Assembly: GCA_946122785.1 (NCBI GenBank)
Contig: CAMGYJ010000007.1
Coordinates: forward strand, 1,938,909-2,002,908
Direction of reading: 5' to 3'
Length of the DNA: 64,000 nt
Source of the DNA: Linum tenue
Lineage: Eukaryota; Streptophyta; Magnoliopsida; Malpighiales; Linaceae
The notes under the pieces are model-generated. The model saw only the letters and a list, made by a program, of their open reading frames with translations, did not search any database and was not told the DNA's origin. This document shows, one piece after another, positions 39,691 through 52,000 of this stretch. Positions within the stretch are counted from its first letter, which is position 1; each line of letters starts with the position of its first letter. Made by a program: the position numbers and the translations under genes.

Positions 39691-40736
39691 CAAAGCAACC
39701 CAGACCCATATCCAGTCACATCCACAAACCCAGAAACACATATCCACATAATCCACAAAAGAAAGCAACCCAAATCCAGTCAAATCTAAGTTACCAGAAA
39801 ACAAATCCATCAAACTCATACAAAAAACGCAGAAAAAGAAAAACCCAGATCTAGTAAAAACCATGAAACCTTAACTTCAAAAAACGCAGAAAAAGAAAAA
39901 CCCAGATCTAGTAAAAAGACAAATACCCAGATCCAATAAAACAACTATCCAGGAAAGTGAAAACTGATATCATGCTCGATGAAAACCAATATCAATACAA
40001 ACAGAACTAATATCGGCACAAACAGAACTAATATCGACACGAACTAAACTAATATCGGCACAAACAGAACTAAATATCGACACAAACAGAAAGCCATTCC
40101 ACAAAACCCAGAAATAAAACCCACAGAAGAACGAATCATGTAACCCTAACTCAAATCTGTCCAATCGAAAACTAATATCCACAAAACTATGCTTGAAACC
40201 TTACTTGATCAAGAACCCGAGTTCCCTGCAAAGCGCCGCCGCCGAGATCGATGTTTCGTCGCCGCCGACAAGATCGTTGCCGCCGAGTTCGCTGCAAGGT
40301 CGCCGCCGCCGAGATCTCCGAGTTCGCTGTAAGGTCGCCGCCGCCGAGAACGCCGGGTTTGCTGCTTCGTCGTGGCCGCCGAGATCTCTGCCGCCGAGTT
40401 CGTGGCCGCCGAGTTTGCTGCACCGCGGCCGTTCGTCTGCGTTTGGGAGAGGAGGAAAGGGAGAGGAAAGGGAGAGAGAAAGGGAGAGAGAGGAGGGGAA
40501 AACCAAATGGGCGGAGAAGTGAAAAGGGGTAGGTTTAGGGTTTTTTTGTTTTGTTTTTGAATTAGTGGGCCCGACGGGCCCCGCAAGCCGCTGTGGGCTT
40601 TGCCCAGCCGATGAAATCGGCTCATTCTCTCCTCCACCGATGGATGCAGCCTTGGCGACGTGGAGGCCGATCCGCCCCTGTTAGCATCTCCTAACAAGTG
40701 GCCTTGTTAGGAGCATAACTAGATTGTAAACTGTTC

Positions 40737-41421
40737 TCCCTGATTAGCTCCAGCTGCGAAAAGGGGAAACGACGAATTTTTCCCGAGAAAGTGAAGGAAT
40801 TTTTATCTAGTTTTCTGGCTATGGAGTAGTTTGTAATAACCAATAGCCAGAGCCCAGAGATGGGATTGTTGCAGCCAGTTCAAGCAGGCAATAATGGCGG
40901 TTCAGTTAAACCTCTGTAACTGAAAGAAGCGAGCTCTAACGGATGAGAGCTTTGGAAGAAGGAGAAACAGAGTCTGAGCAACAGTGCGAGAGAGAGAGAG
41001 ACGATGCGAGTTGGAGTCTGGGCCTTTCGGGCCGGATCCTGGCTGGCCCAATGGGCTTGGAGAAAGAAACATTTGGAGCCCAAAAAATTAAAGAATTAAA
41101 ACTTTGTTGTTAATCTCTGTAATCAGGATCATATCCATACTGTATTTGTATATAGTATATATACACTTACAATTAGGCCAAAAGAACACAGCAACAATCA
41201 TAATCTTCACTTCTCTCTCTATCTTCTACAGTAGCAGACCCCTAAAATTGGTCATAATGCCACACACCATTGTACAAAGAATGGTCAAAGTCTTTGTCAA
41301 ATATTAGGGTCTGTTTTATCTGTTTGGCCATCTCTGTCCATATCTGCATTCTTTACTTGTTTGAATCAGATAAAGAAGGTTACTATATATGAGTTTCTGA
41401 TGGTGACCACCATTGCAGCAA
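40737..41421. other. Intergenic between the MULE-type element and the epimerase gene
   Basis: Contains the 3' flank of the minus-strand epimerase gene and a GA-rich patch near 40985-41000. No gene is supported. Confidence 0.5.
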
Positions 41422-43191
41422 TCAACTTGAAGGGATGAGGGAGAGTTCTAAACGGCCGGTCCATTCCTCACCGGGCTTCAACGTGATTGGCTTCTCGATC
41501 GCAGCTCCATCAACACACAGCATCTGCTTGTACTCTTCGTCGCCGAGATCTGCCATTGCCTTTGCTTTCTTCTCCCATGGGTTCCACACCACTGCAGATT
41601 TTGACAGAATGATGAGTTATATTGTATTCTTACAGTTCCCACTAGAAGATGCACGATTTCTTGGAATGCAAGTATCCTGCCATGTCTAACAAACCAGCTT
41701 TCAACTGTAGCAGGAAGGAGTTGGGAATTTTACAGGGAAGAAGGATGGTTGAAAATACTTGAAATTCTTTGCAACTTCAGGAAGCAAAAAGGAAAGGAAG
41801 AAGTGGGTGGGGGAAATAGACTGTTTTACCAACATCAGGGAGCCCTTTCTTTCTGATTTGAAATGTTCTCTTGCTCTGGTGATCAAACACAGAAATAACA
41901 TCTGATGAACTCAGATAAACCCGGTCCACCTAGAGAGCATAATTGAAAGAAGGGAATTCAGAAGTCAGTTCCCAGTATCGAATCCACAAGTCCACATATT
42001 CTACCAAAACAAATAAGGAAAGAAAGATTATAGATTGGAAGTAGTGAAGGACCAAAGAGTATTACCTCGGATTCAAAAGTCAAGGTGTCTCCTTGTTCTG
42101 TGAATCGTTCCCTTCGAAGAAGGTTGTCGAGGTAATCAAGAGTTTCCAATCCTTCCACCCTCACTTCACTGTCACCAGAAGGCAAAAATGGTTCTCAGTT
42201 CATTTTGGAAACCATTGGATTGGAGGAGATGATATGCTGCAGCAATCCGCAAACTTACTTGATGTCTGAAATGGAGAGATAGGTGTGGTATGCAATGGAG
42301 AAACTGAAAGGCTTGCAGTTGATGTTCCTGATGCGCGAAACCATGGCTAGGTTCCCTTCTGCTGTTATTGCTACCCTTAGGCGGAACTCGAAGCTGAAAG
42401 TTCCACAACATACAAATCATCAAAGCCATATCCTGTTGACGGGTTGTTCATATTTATCAAGAAAAGCTTCAATCTTTCTTATTGGTTCTTGTTACCTGTG
42501 TGGCCACATCTTGAGATCATCTTCAGATGGCTTCAGGAGCAAATCAACGAAGGATTTGCCATAGGAATCATTGGGATGTAATGGCGGTGGGTTGCCATCG
42601 ACTACCCACAGTTTCTTCCTAGCAAATCCATGTTGCTCCAAAGCTCCTCGATTGCCAAACTACAGAAACACATTGGAATTTCAGGCTCCAATTCATGTTA
42701 CTGATAGATTGGTAATAAGTAATAACTTCTTTTCAGAAATGTTATGCAATGAAAGTGAAGAACCTGAGGGAAGCATATTGGGATTCCTCCTCTAACTGGA
42801 TTGGGTGGCTTGAATATTGCCTGCAACCAAACATCAACTTTTAGCAACAGACAATTCCAAAAGATGGCTTTCAAAAGAAAATAACCCCCAATCTGATTGT
42901 GATTCATCATCACCTTGCTGCTAGTGAAGAGAAGTTCTTCTCCTTGGTCAGTTCTCCAGGAAAGAACCTGTCCTCCATACAAGCTCACCTGTGAATAGAG
43001 GTTTTCCACCCCAACTAAAGAATATTAACAAACACTAACTGTTGTAGAAGAGAACAACAAGGGAAAGAACAGAACAAAGGTAGTAATGAGTAATGACCAA
43101 CCCTTGTTGAGGCTCCTCGAGGGTTGCGAAGTAGAATCTCCTCAATCCCATTTCTATCCCTGGTAACTTCAACTACTCCAGAATAATCCAT
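41422..43191 (-). CDS. Glucose-6-phosphate 1-epimerase-like protein
   Basis: Eight coding exons on the minus strand: 43102-43191, 42914-42988, 42764-42820, 42496-42659, 42259-42393, 42066-42168, 41830-41929 and 41422-41591 (894 nt, 297 aa). Every intron is GT/AG. The protein is of the aldose 1-epimerase/YeaD-like family, the type annotated in plants as putative glucose-6-phosphate 1-epimerase (EC 5.1.3.15), which interconverts alpha and beta anomers of glucose 6-phosphate, probably in the cytosol. Supporting blocks in order are NPRGAS near the start, SLYGGQVLSW, RGGIPICFPQFG (substrate-binding arginine and glycine turn), EQHGFAR, SIAYHTYLSISD, EGLETLDYLDN, and VWNPWEKKAKAMAD. The catalytic histidines fall in the EQHGFAR and AYHTYL blocks. 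An ATG 17 codons upstream in frame is possible but would add a hydrophobic stretch not expected. Confidence 0.92.
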
Positions 43192-43286
43192 GGAGCAAAG
43201 AAGAACCGAGATGGAAAACAAAGGAGAGAAGACCAAAAACAAACTTCCCTTCTTTCTTCTATGTTCCTAGACTTCCATTGCTCGCT

Positions 43287-43296
43287 GTTATATACT
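43287..43296 (-). promoter_or_regulatory. Candidate TATA box for the epimerase gene
   Basis: The minus strand reads AGTATATAAC about 100 bases upstream of the start codon, a position that gives a leader of roughly 65 bases. No other core element is as clear. Confidence 0.4.
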
Positions 43297-44252
43297 ACCC
43301 AGAAGACCGGATTGCTTCAACCAGATAAATCTATGCTAAAGGTTGGATCTTTTCCTTCCACAAGTTACCCCCCTTTTCCTGCTTTTACTTCTCCGCAGCA
43401 CTTCTCTTGTGAGAAAGAGAAACAAAAAAAGGCGGAAGAAAGAAACAACGAACTTGTGCGACTTCCCGTGACGAGCAAACCTGCAAAATCTCCGAGTAAT
43501 CACCGATCTCTCAACTACCCATTACTTAAAGGTCTCTACTTCACATCTAATTTTCTCTCTATACTTAAGTTCCCTGCAGTCTGCACTCCGTATATCTACG
43601 AACCGAACGAGTCGACTCAGGTGGGAAACAGAGACCAAATCCACTCACAATCTGGAACCCAGATGACCAACAGAAAGAAACGGCTTCTAACTTCCCGGCC
43701 ATTGACAGCAGCCCTGAATCGAACCATTTATGGAGAGACGGGGGAGCAGAGAAGTTTGAAAAGGGGACGAAAAGAACGAAAAGGGGCGGAATCGGTGGGT
43801 CGAGTCAAAATTGGATCACAAGCACGCATGTGTCGTATAAACAAACTTTGCTTTTTGATTTCCCTCACTGTTCTGAAGAAGTCAGGGATGGAAGCCATTT
43901 GTGATTTATCCACAACTTGGTACGAGCTTTGAATTGAATAATAAGATCAAACAGAGGGTGGGGACTGGGGAGGGGAAATAGGAAATGGGATTGAAGAAAG
44001 GTCAGTTACATTGAAAGGTGGTATCTCAGATTCCACACACTTCCCCCCCACAAAATTAAGAATGGATAATTTGTGAAGTTTCATGGCGATAGAGACGGTT
44101 CTTAATTGGCAAGGTTTAGTTTTAGTTGACTGCTAGATTTGTTCCCCTTTTTGTTAGCGAACCTCTGCCAAACCCATTCAGCTTTCAGTTTGTACATGTT
44201 GGAAATACAATTTCTTGTACTGAACCATTATTTTTAAATTGGGGATCGTCAT

Positions 44253-44375
44253 GGGGATTCGAAACCAAGACCTTTCGATTCTAGGCTGTAATACCATATT
44301 AGCGAACTAATCACTTGATTCCAATAACTCGAATTGTTGGGAAAGAGATAGTTAAGCCTTTTAACCTCTTATACT
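44253..44375 (-). repeat. Degenerate TRIM relic, minus strand
   Basis: Colinear with the reverse complement of the TRIM at 4123-4415. The order is the interior block (GGGGATTCGAAACCAAGACC), the primer-binding-site complement (GGCTGTAATACCAT) and LTR sequence (CCAATAACTCGAATTGTTGG). There are many substitutions, and the second LTR is missing, so it is an old truncated copy. Confidence 0.6.
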
Positions 44376-45096
44376 TTTTTTTAATGATTATTTGAGATTG
44401 GATACACGTAAACGAGTGGCATTGTCAGTAGCTCGAGATCTTTCAGACCCAAAAGGTAGTTTAACGATAAGCGTTTGGAGAAAGAAATGGACTCCAATAA
44501 ATGCACTGGAAGAGAAAAGTTGCGATTGAAATGGTCGAGTTTAGAAAGAGATTTAGTTTCGTAACTATTTTCAGTTATTTTTGTAACTATTTGGTTGTGA
44601 TGAGATTAGGTTCGTAACTATTTACCACTCGAATTTTGTCAAAAAGTATTGGTACGAGATTAGGGTACTCCCCCAATCGTACCCATTACAATTGGAGAAT
44701 GGAGAGGAACGGGGGAGTGTGGACCGGACGTGGAAGCCCAGGCCCATTGTGGAAGAGGGTTAAGAGTCTGGGCCTCGAGCATGAATAGCCACCGAGTGCC
44801 TTCATTTACGATCCAGCCCAAACTGATAGACCGGCCCGCTTTTCCTAATGAGCAAGTGACAACGATGAACGATGAATATACCCCAATTAAAAATAAAAAA
44901 TGAAATAACCCAGGACTGTGAGAAAAGATTGAACTGATTGCTAGTCAGATCACGCACGGGTTCTATAAACTCTCCATCCACACACACAGTCTTCTTCTCC
45001 TCTCTCATCGCTTCCGATCGCGAAGGTCCCCCAATCCATCGGCGCTTTCTCTCCGATCCCTTCTGTCGATCACTATCTCCGGCGAGAGAAGCAACC

Positions 45097-47379
45097 ATGA
45101 ACGACGCCGATGTCCCTAAGCAGATCCAGCAGATGTGCCGATTCATTCGGCAAGAAGCCGAGGAGAAGGCCAATGAGATCTCCGTCTCTGCTGAAGAGGT
45201 ACGCCCCCTCAATTCTCGGCTCTGTGCTTCTCTTTTTGTTTTCCGGCGATTCATTTTGATTCCCCAGAGTTTGGAAGCTGGTCCGATCGTTGGTTTCCTG
45301 GGATTTTGGATTTGATTGATCTGTGCTCTGCGAATGCTGTAATTTGAGATGATCAATTTTGTTGCTTTTGTTGCAGGAATTCAACATCGAGAAGTTGCAG
45401 CTGTTAGAAGCGGAGAAGAAGAAGATCAGGCAGGAGTATGAGCGTAAGGAGAAGCAAGTCGACGTTCGTAAGAAGATGTGAGTTTCTCTGCCTGATTCCA
45501 ACTCTTATAACACTGGGTGAAATGTTTGAACTGCTGCGTTGAATGTGAATCTGGTGAAGAATGGAATAAATGGATTCCATGGTTCTTTTTTCTGTTAAGA
45601 ATTGGTTCCTAATTGCCTTCCACTTGGTCTGCTTGTGATCCCTTTGCTTACTGAAGTTTGAGGAGGGGTTAGCTGTGTTAAATGGGCTTATCATTTTCTT
45701 TTGGCAGTGAGTACTCGATGCAGCTTAATGCCTCTCGGATCAAAGTTCTTCAGGCCCAAGATGATGTGGTCAATTCCATGAAAGAGTCAGCAGCTAAGGA
45801 TCTTCTGAACGTGTGCCGGGATGATTATAAGTACAAGAAGCTTCTGCAGGATCTCATAGTTCAGGTGAGCAATACTTGCTCTGTCATACCAGGTTATGTG
45901 AGAGGATCAGAAAGGATTATTAGGACCGAAAGGTTAAGTTTTTATAACGAATAACTCATCTGTTTGAAGTATCAACATCTTGTGAATGTTTATTGAATGT
46001 GATCATAAACCTATCTTGTTGCTGATGTATTACCATATACGGGGTTGCTTTCCTTGGTGCTTCTGGAGAAAATTTCACCCACATATAGCCTATAGGGTCA
46101 CATAAGCGTTTACTTTTTCTCCTGTTCTGATTTTGTTATGCAACTTTTTGGCTGGTTCCAGAGCTTGCTTAGACTGAAGGAACCTGCTGTCTTGCTGCGT
46201 TGCCGGGAGGCGGACGTCAATCTGGTGGAATCTGTCTTGGATTCCGCTAAAGAGGAATATGCTGAAAAGGCGCAGGTTCATGCACCAGAAATTTTGTTGG
46301 ACCATCAAATCTATCTGCCACCTGCTCCTAGCCACCACAATGTTCATGCTCTTTCTTGGTAAGTTTATGGCTAACATTAAATTAGTAGTATGGTAGTGGT
46401 TTTATTTAGTGGTGTGTACATATTGTTAACTATTTAGGGATCAATCAATCCTTTATCCTGATAACTTTCTGTGGCTGGACTTTAGAGCTCATAGTCTTTC
46501 TTTATGATGTGAAATAATAAACTGTATGTGTTTTCTGGCTTAGCTCTGGAGGTGTGGTCCTGGCGTCTCGAGATGGGAAGATTGTGTTTGAGAATACCCT
46601 TGATGCACGTTTGGACGTTGTGTTCCGTCAGAAGCTCCCCGTGGTATGAACACCATTATTCTCTCTATTGTTATACTCTCCATTGTTCCAAAAGAAAGTT
46701 GGCACTTTTATGTTTGGTAGAGAAACTAATCAGGATTAGTTGAGTTCTTTTTTTCCTTTTTGATTTAGGATTGGTAGAGTTTTAGAAGAAGTAGAATTGA
46801 TGGCTATGAAATATTTTCAGCAATGAAATATTAACTAATAGGATGGTAGTATTAAACAATAATAAAAAAATCAATTAGCAGGCTTTGGGCAGTAACTATT
46901 ATAGGTATCTGCTGGTGAGGTGACTTTGGGATTTGAATCGTTGTTCTAAAAAGTTGGATGAAAAGTGCATATGTTTCATTAGCGAAATCAACCTTTTTCG
47001 ATTGATCTGTTTTTAGGCCCGAAACAAAACAGTTTCATGCTTTTGTTTTGGGAAGATAAGAATTTTGTTCATGAAAGACCTCCATGCTCTAACTTCCTCT
47101 CCATAAAGCGTTTTCGGCTAATAATACCCTGCCTCTGCCATTCCTGCACTAGTGCATTATATAATTCCAGCCTCCTAGCTCTTAGGATTCTTGAAAATTG
47201 AACCGTATAGTGATACGTTCCTGCTCGCTTCCACTTCTGAAATAGATTCAGATGAGTGTTGAGAACTGTTATGTGGGGATTAATCTGGATTAGACCTTTT
47301 AATCTCGAACTGAAATCTTGCTTGTTCTTGTTGTGTGTTGCAGATCCGCAAGCTACTCTTCAGCCAGGTTGTTGCTTGA
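45097..47379 (+). CDS. VHA-E: V-type proton ATPase subunit E
   Basis: Six coding exons: 45097-45198, 45377-45477, 45708-45864, 46162-46358, 46544-46643 and 47344-47379 (693 nt, 230 aa, the usual length of plant VHA-E). Subunit E pairs with G to form the peripheral stalks that hold the V1 head to the V0 membrane ring, so the enzyme can pump protons into vacuole and trans-Golgi. The protein starts MNDADVPKQIQQMCRFIRQEA, and residues about 15-110 form the long charged helix that coils with subunit G. The C-terminal globular part contains VLLRCREADV, GGVVLASRDGKIVFENTLDARL and the final RKLLFSQVVA. All splice borders are GT/AG and in phase. A last exon of only 36 nt follows a 700-nt intron. Confidence 0.97.
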
Positions 47380-49078
47380 TGCCCTTGATTGTGTAATTGT
47401 TTTCACCTATTATGAATCGTCACTCTTATGTCCAGAAACTCGAGGGTTTGATAGACCATTTCACCGATTGTTTGGGGTTGTGTATTTTTTCGTGTTCTCC
47501 AAAGAACTTGCTATTAGTAGAGAACTCTGTTGTTTCTATTAGTGTATGCATTAATAAACCGAACGTAAAAGAATGTTTGCGTGGAAGTCAAGTTGCGACT
47601 CTTGTGATTGATCCTATTGTATTTACTACATCTCTGCAAGGGTTGATAGAACTTCTCATAACCATGAGTGCAGATTTAGAGGCTCCAAGCGCGGCTACAA
47701 TAGAAGGTGATGAACTTACATGGCTACCAAATCATTCGATCTCCTCCGATTTCGCCCACAGGCGGAAACTACTACTAATGATGATACATATAGATGAGAG
47801 TTATGTCTTTCAGATGATTTGAATGAAGAGTTCAGTATACACTATACAAGATGACTCAGAATCAGAAATCGCTGTCCAAGCTGATAATCAATTGCCAAAC
47901 CAAATGCCTTTACGTCTTATTAGGGCATGGAATAAGCAGCAGATGATGAAACCACATCCTTGTTTTACACAGGCGTCTTGTAAGCGCTGGAACGATAACA
48001 CGACCACAAGAGAATAGAGCGCGAGTTTCGTTACAGACATTTTCGATCTGCAACTAATTAAACCCATCACCAACTGAAGAGAGTAGATACTAAATACACA
48101 AGAACAACCCCACAACCTCTTTGCACCCACCAAAACCCCACTACTGAGTATTGAGTAAGTACCGAGCAGAGAAATGAATGATGAAGTTGATATGTGAGAA
48201 AGGCCAATATTAATATTGTTGACTCCACCATGTACAAGGATGGATGAGTGAAGAAATCTTTCACCCTCCAAACTTAAGGCTACTTGACAGACTGATCTAC
48301 CCACTGTACTCCATATACCGTTGATCGTAGCGGTTGAAACACGCATTGAAAACTAAGCTTTTACATTTTTGTTGTGGTGCAGAAGGTGACCAGCAAGACG
48401 CCTGTTCAGATGATCATAGCAGTAAAGACTCTTGAATGATCAGGTTCTAAAAATCCCATCTGGTGGGGGAGATGAAGTTGAGAGTTAACCTAAAGATATT
48501 TCATCATTGAGAAAGAAAGGTGTAATTTTTTAAGCATCATATAGTCGATTTCAAGATCATTATATGCTGTATAGTCCACATCTTCACATTTTAAACATTT
48601 TCTTTTAGTCCACATCTTAGGGGAATCGAACTTCTTCAACGTGTAAACGGATGGGGGAATAGAGATTTAATGAATTGTGGAAGAAGTAAGAACTTACAAG
48701 CTACAGAGTAGATACCAGAAACCAAAGAAGCAAAGGTCCAAGGTGTCTTCTTGTATTATTCTCTGCATGCTTTGCTTTCCTTGCTCTTTGATTTGATTCT
48801 GCCATAGATATCTTTCTCTGTACAACTTTCTGACCACTCGAGTGCATTTGATTTATGTTGTTATTTTAATCAAACACAACCTTTCTTCAAGAACAAGCAT
48901 CATTTTTCACTAGCTTAGAAAATTCAGCATGGAGATCACCATATGAACAGTTCTCTTTGACCGTCTTTTTCCTCTTTCTCTTCATGCTCAAGAACTGTCA
49001 TCATCTCTCTGATTAAGGATTTGAAAAAAGAGAAGTTTCCAAGTTTTTCATCCTGCTTCATTGAAACAGATGTACATG
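47380..49078. other. Intergenic, VHA-E 3' UTR and ABCC upstream region
   Basis: Contains the VHA-E 3' UTR and the promoter and leader of the ABCC gene. Two ORFs of about 140-150 codons (47397-47822 plus and 47888-48346 minus) lack recognisable domains and are not supported as genes. Confidence 0.5.
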
Positions 49079-52000
49079 ATGGAGCAAAGGCTTGGTCTCT
49101 GGGCCATGTTCTGCAGAGCTTCAGTATGCTCGGATGTCTATGGAAAGGAATGTCGGTCAGCCCTCGTCGACCTTATCGATCCAAACTCGTGTCTCAGTCA
49201 TGTCTTCACACTTTGCATGGACCTCCTTTTACTGCTCATCACCTCATTCATCTTCATCTGCAACAAGTCAGCAGCAGCAAGCAACTGGAAGAAGCTCACC
49301 ACAGCTCATGGACCACCCTCACAAACCTTCTCCAAGCTGCTGATTTCCTCTGCCATCTTCAATGGCCTGATCAGCATGATCTATTTCGGTTTTGGTTTGT
49401 GGGAACTCTCCAACGGTATCTTACCGCTGAAAGGATGGATGGTGTTGCTCTTCCAAGGCTTGGCTCTCTTGATGCTGAATCTGTGTTTATGCCTGAATGG
49501 TAGTAGTAGTAGTAGTTGTAGTAATAGTAAGCAAACCAATTGCAGAGTTGCAGTGGTCATGAAGTTGTGTTCAGCTTTGGCCTTCTCTCTTCTCTCTGCC
49601 TTTCTCTGTTTCACTACTCTTTGGCAAGCCATAATTGGGGAGAAGAAGGCTGTGTCTGCTAAAATGGTGATAGATATCTTGTCCTTTCCTGGGGCAGTTA
49701 TGCTTCTTTCATGTGCCTTCCGGAGGGAGATCACTTCTCAGCCCTACAATGAACCTTTGCTTGGGGAAGAAGAAATCGCATCGGATTCTACTGATTATGA
49801 TGAAAAGGTCAGCCCTTTTGCCAAAGCTGGATTCTTTAGCAAGCTGTCATTCTGGTGGCTGAATCCACTGATGAAAAAGGGCAAAGAGAAAGTTCTTGAA
49901 GATGAGGACATCCCACTTCTCAGAGAGCAAGATCAAGCCAAAACATGCTACTCAACTTACTTGGAGAGGTTAAGCAAATGGAAAGTCGAAGAAGGATCAA
50001 CAAATGAGCCACCACCTGCACTGTGGTCAACACTACTTTCTTGCTACAAGAATGAAATTCTGCTATCTGGGTTCTTTGCATTGCTGAAGATACTAGCTCT
50101 CTCCGCCGGCCCTTTGCTGCTAAAAGCTTTCATTCGTGTCGCTGAACACAAGCTAGCTTTTAAACATGAGGGCTATGTTCTTACATTGGCACTTCTCTCA
50201 GCAAAATGCATCGAGTCAATCTCAGAGAGGCAATACGACTTCCAAACAAGATCTGTTGGGGTTCGAATGAGGTCTCTATTATCAGCAGCCATCTACCAGA
50301 AGCAACTAGTTCTATCCAATGCTGCCAAGCTCACTCATTCTCCTGGTGAGATTATGAGCTATGTAACAATAGATGCCTATAATATAGGAGAATTTTCATA
50401 TTGGTTTCATCAGACTTGGACTACTGGCCTCCAGCTATTCCTTGCGTTGCTCATCGTCTACTATTCCGTCGGAATGGCAACAATAGCAGCTTTAGTGGCC
50501 GTTGTGCTAACAGTGATTGGAAGCTCCCCTTTGACCAAATCACAGCTTATTTATCAAACAAGGATCACCCAGCAGCAGGACAGAATGCTCAAGGCGATAA
50601 CTGAGGCGCTTGCTAACATGAAGGTGTTGAAATTGTATGCTTGGGAGAACCATTTCAGGGAAGTGATAGATACAATTAGGAAAGAAGAGCTTGTTTCCAT
50701 TTCCATGGTGCTTTTGCATAGAGGTTGCATGATGATGCTGTTTTGGTCAATTCCACTGATAGTCTCAGCAGTTACATTCTGGGCTTGCTACTTGCTTAGC
50801 ATTCCACTAGATGCTAGCAATGTTTTCACATTTTTGGCAACATTGAGAATCGTTCAGGAGCCAGTTCGACTGTTTCCTGATGTGGTTACTAAGTTCATAG
50901 AAGCTAAAGTGTCATTAGACCGAATAGGAAAGTTTCTCGTGGCGCCTGAGTTGCAGCACAGGAGCATTAGGCAAAAGGGCAACAGCAACAGCAGCAGCAC
51001 AAATCCCGTCTTCATTCAATGTACTGAAATTTCATGGAGCATGGAGGCTACTAAATCTAAGGCTACATTGAGGAACATAAACATGGCGGTGAAATCGGGC
51101 GAGAAGGTGGCCATTTGTGGAGAAGTTGGCTCAGGGAAATCAACACTGTTGGCTGCAGTCCTTGGAGAAGTTCCCACAATCAATGGAATAATCAATCTTC
51201 ATGGGAAAATAGCATATGTTTCTCAAACGGCATGGATTCAAACTGCAACGATAAGAGAGAACATCTTGTTTGGGTCTTCCATGGACCCGGTTAGATACCA
51301 AGAGGTCGTCAAGAGGTGCTCCCTGGTGAAGGACGTAGAAATGCTTCCAAATGGGGACTTAACTGAAATTGGAGAAAGAGGAGTTAACCTTAGTGGAGGG
51401 CAGAAGCAAAGGATTCAACTTGCTAGAGCTTTATATCAGGATGCAGATGTTTACCTCTTGGATGATCCATTTAGTGCTGTTGATGCACATACTGCAACCA
51501 GTCTATTCAATGTAAACTTACTTCACTTATTCCTTACCATGTTCTTTGTCTCTCTCTCTCTCTCTTAGAAACTAATATGATTCTGCTGTCAGGAATATGT
51601 AATGGAAGCTCTATCAGGGAAGACGGTTTTACTCGTGACCCATCAAGTTGACTTCCTTCCAGCATTCAACTTGATTCTGGTAATTATCTCCTTCTGAAAC
51701 TTACATGAATGAACTAAAAAACTGGTTTTGTTTTCCTTTTACTTTGAAATGTTCTATATTTGGTCCATTCTGGCAGTTAATGTCTTCAGGTGAAATCTTG
51801 CGAACCGGCACTTACAATGAGATGCTAGATTCCTGTCAAGAGTTCAATGAACTGGTCAATGCTCACAAGAAGACAGCAACTGAAGAGAGAAAAAGCCAGC
51901 ATGGTGCCACTGGAGAGACAACAGCTGATGTTTCCACCACAGAGATAAAACAGGTTGATAAGAGAGAACACAATTTAGCAGCATCAGGAGATCATCAGTT

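Larger units (their letters stand above)
36826..40727. mobile_element. MULE-type element with hairpin termini, 3.9 kb
   Basis: A 3902-bp element bounded by an exact 9-bp duplication AAACTGTTC (36817-36825 and 40728-40736). Read inward, both ends contain AGTTA, CTCCTAAC and then CTTGTTAGGAGATGCTAACA-like sequence in the same spacing over about 42 bp. CTCCTAAC and GTTAGGAG within each end can pair, so each terminus is itself a small hairpin. Similarity continues weakly into subterminal DNA. No transposase was found. The left half is full of GATATTAGTCTG-like repeats; the right half carries the complement (AATATC) orientation. The right end holds a GC-rich, CpG-rich block of GCCGCCGAG repeats (about 40220-40430). 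The 9-bp duplication points to Mutator-like transposition; the interior recalls foldback elements. Confidence 0.8.
43192..45096. other. Divergent intergenic region, epimerase and VHA-E
   Basis: The epimerase gene reads left and VHA-E reads right, so both promoters lie here. A 223-codon plus-strand ORF (43261-43932) starts inside the epimerase promoter and has no domain; it is rejected. A degenerate TRIM relic lies at about 44253-44375. Confidence 0.55.

Noticed and set aside
39281..39864. Two related minus-strand ORFs with GCDWIWVWVALF
   Set aside because: They arise from the 275-bp tandem repeat in the transposon arm; similarity between them reflects DNA duplication, not a protein family.
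43261..43932. 223-codon plus-strand ORF upstream of the epimerase gene
   Set aside because: Overlaps the epimerase promoter and has no domain. Length alone is not enough.
47397..47822. 141-codon plus-strand ORF after VHA-E
   Set aside because: It lies in the VHA-E 3' UTR, has no recognisable domain and no convincing promoter or exon context.
47888..48346. 152-codon minus-strand ORF
   Set aside because: Hydrophobic and compositionally odd, with no known domain; likely a chance frame between two plus-strand genes.
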